Assembly: GCF_000719285.1 (NCBI RefSeq)
Contig: NZ_JOFS01000014.1
Location: forward strand, 124,001-188,000
Direction of reading: 5' to 3'
Origin: Streptomyces bicolor
GTDB lineage: Bacteria; Actinomycetota; Actinomycetes; Streptomycetales; Streptomycetaceae
Length of the DNA: 64,000 nucleotides
The notes below the pieces were generated by a model. It did not search any database. It worked only from the letters and a program-made list of their open reading frames with translations, and was not told the DNA's origin. A program made the position numbers and the translations under genes. The first letter of the stretch is position 1. Each line of letters begins with the position of its first letter. This document shows positions 63,971 through 64,000 of the stretch, piece after piece.

Positions 63971-64000
63971 ATTTCGGAGCGTATGAGCAGGAATGCCCAC

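Overview
The window is very GC-rich, with G or C at almost every third codon position. It carries actinobacterial markers: a WhiB-like Fe-S regulator, SpoIIE-type phosphatases with RsbW-like ATPase domains, a mycothiol-dependent enzyme family, polyphosphate glucokinase, a septum-formation-domain protein and many GTG or leaderless starts. This points to Streptomyces. The left 26.5 kb follows, from memory, the S. coelicolor order ahpD-ahpC-oxyR ... fumC-fum class I-DUF1707-wblE-glpX ... xseB-xseA-ispH-ppgK-DUF6542-ychF. That block reads as conserved chromosome core. No tRNA, rRNA or CRISPR array was recognised.

Layout. 1-2.2 kb: peroxide defence (AhpC/AhpD, divergent OxyR). 2.4-6.0 kb: PadR-ABC-FtsX export operon. 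6.1-7.3 kb: SPFH protein coupled to a ribbon-helix-helix protein. 7.6-10 kb: class A PBP. 10-12.2 kb: GAF-PP2C-ATPase phosphatase. 12.5-16.6 kb: DUF402 protein and two unrelated fumarases. 16.8-20.5 kb: DUF1707 protein, WblE, GlpX, DUF4245 lipid-anchored or membrane protein, nitroreductase. 20.7-26.5 kb: exonuclease VII, IspH, PpgK, DUF6542 protein, YchF.

From 26.5 to about 52.5 kb the content becomes accessory and scarred. Just past the ychF terminator is a frameshifted stretch that looks like the tail of a recombinase. Next come a LysR-PrpF-MatC (tricarboxylate/dicarboxylate) locus, a two-component system, an ABC exporter preceded by a 71-residue membrane peptide, an acyltransferase-like gene whose 3' end is replaced by a PIN-toxin remnant, and a PAP2 protein.

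The centrepiece is a tightly overlapping six-gene operon (45660 to 37763, minus strand). It encodes a trypsin-like protease fused to a degenerate NTPase, a PknG-like kinase with zinc ribbons and a helical-repeat tail, a vWA/zinc-ribbon protein, a four-helix membrane sensor, a solute-binding lipoprotein and a Trypsin-co-occurring-domain protein. It combines the logic of the mycobacterial PknG-GlnX-GlnH amino-acid-sensing module with parts of NTP-dependent conflict systems (Trypco1, trypsin, vWA). It is the best candidate for an under-described system here.

Beyond it lie a LysR/SDR pair, a methyltransferase-DedA-DUF6545 region with a fusion scar, a second two-component system split by an intergenic repeat, and a decayed ABC-2 permease end. 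From 52.7 kb to the end are a secreted subtilisin, a mycothiol-dependent-family enzyme, a DUF4190/septum-formation protein, a GntR regulator, a SPOR protein, a NUDIX hydrolase, an RsbW-like ATPase, a large PAS-GAF-SpoIIE phosphatase and a TPM-family protein that has lost its TPM domain.

Two families of dispersed intergenic repeats recur: three copies of one, two of the other. Several strong hairpin terminators separate convergent genes. Limits: domain calls come from reading motifs, not from database searches, and start codons were chosen by Shine-Dalgarno spacing, overlap with neighbours or remembered family length.
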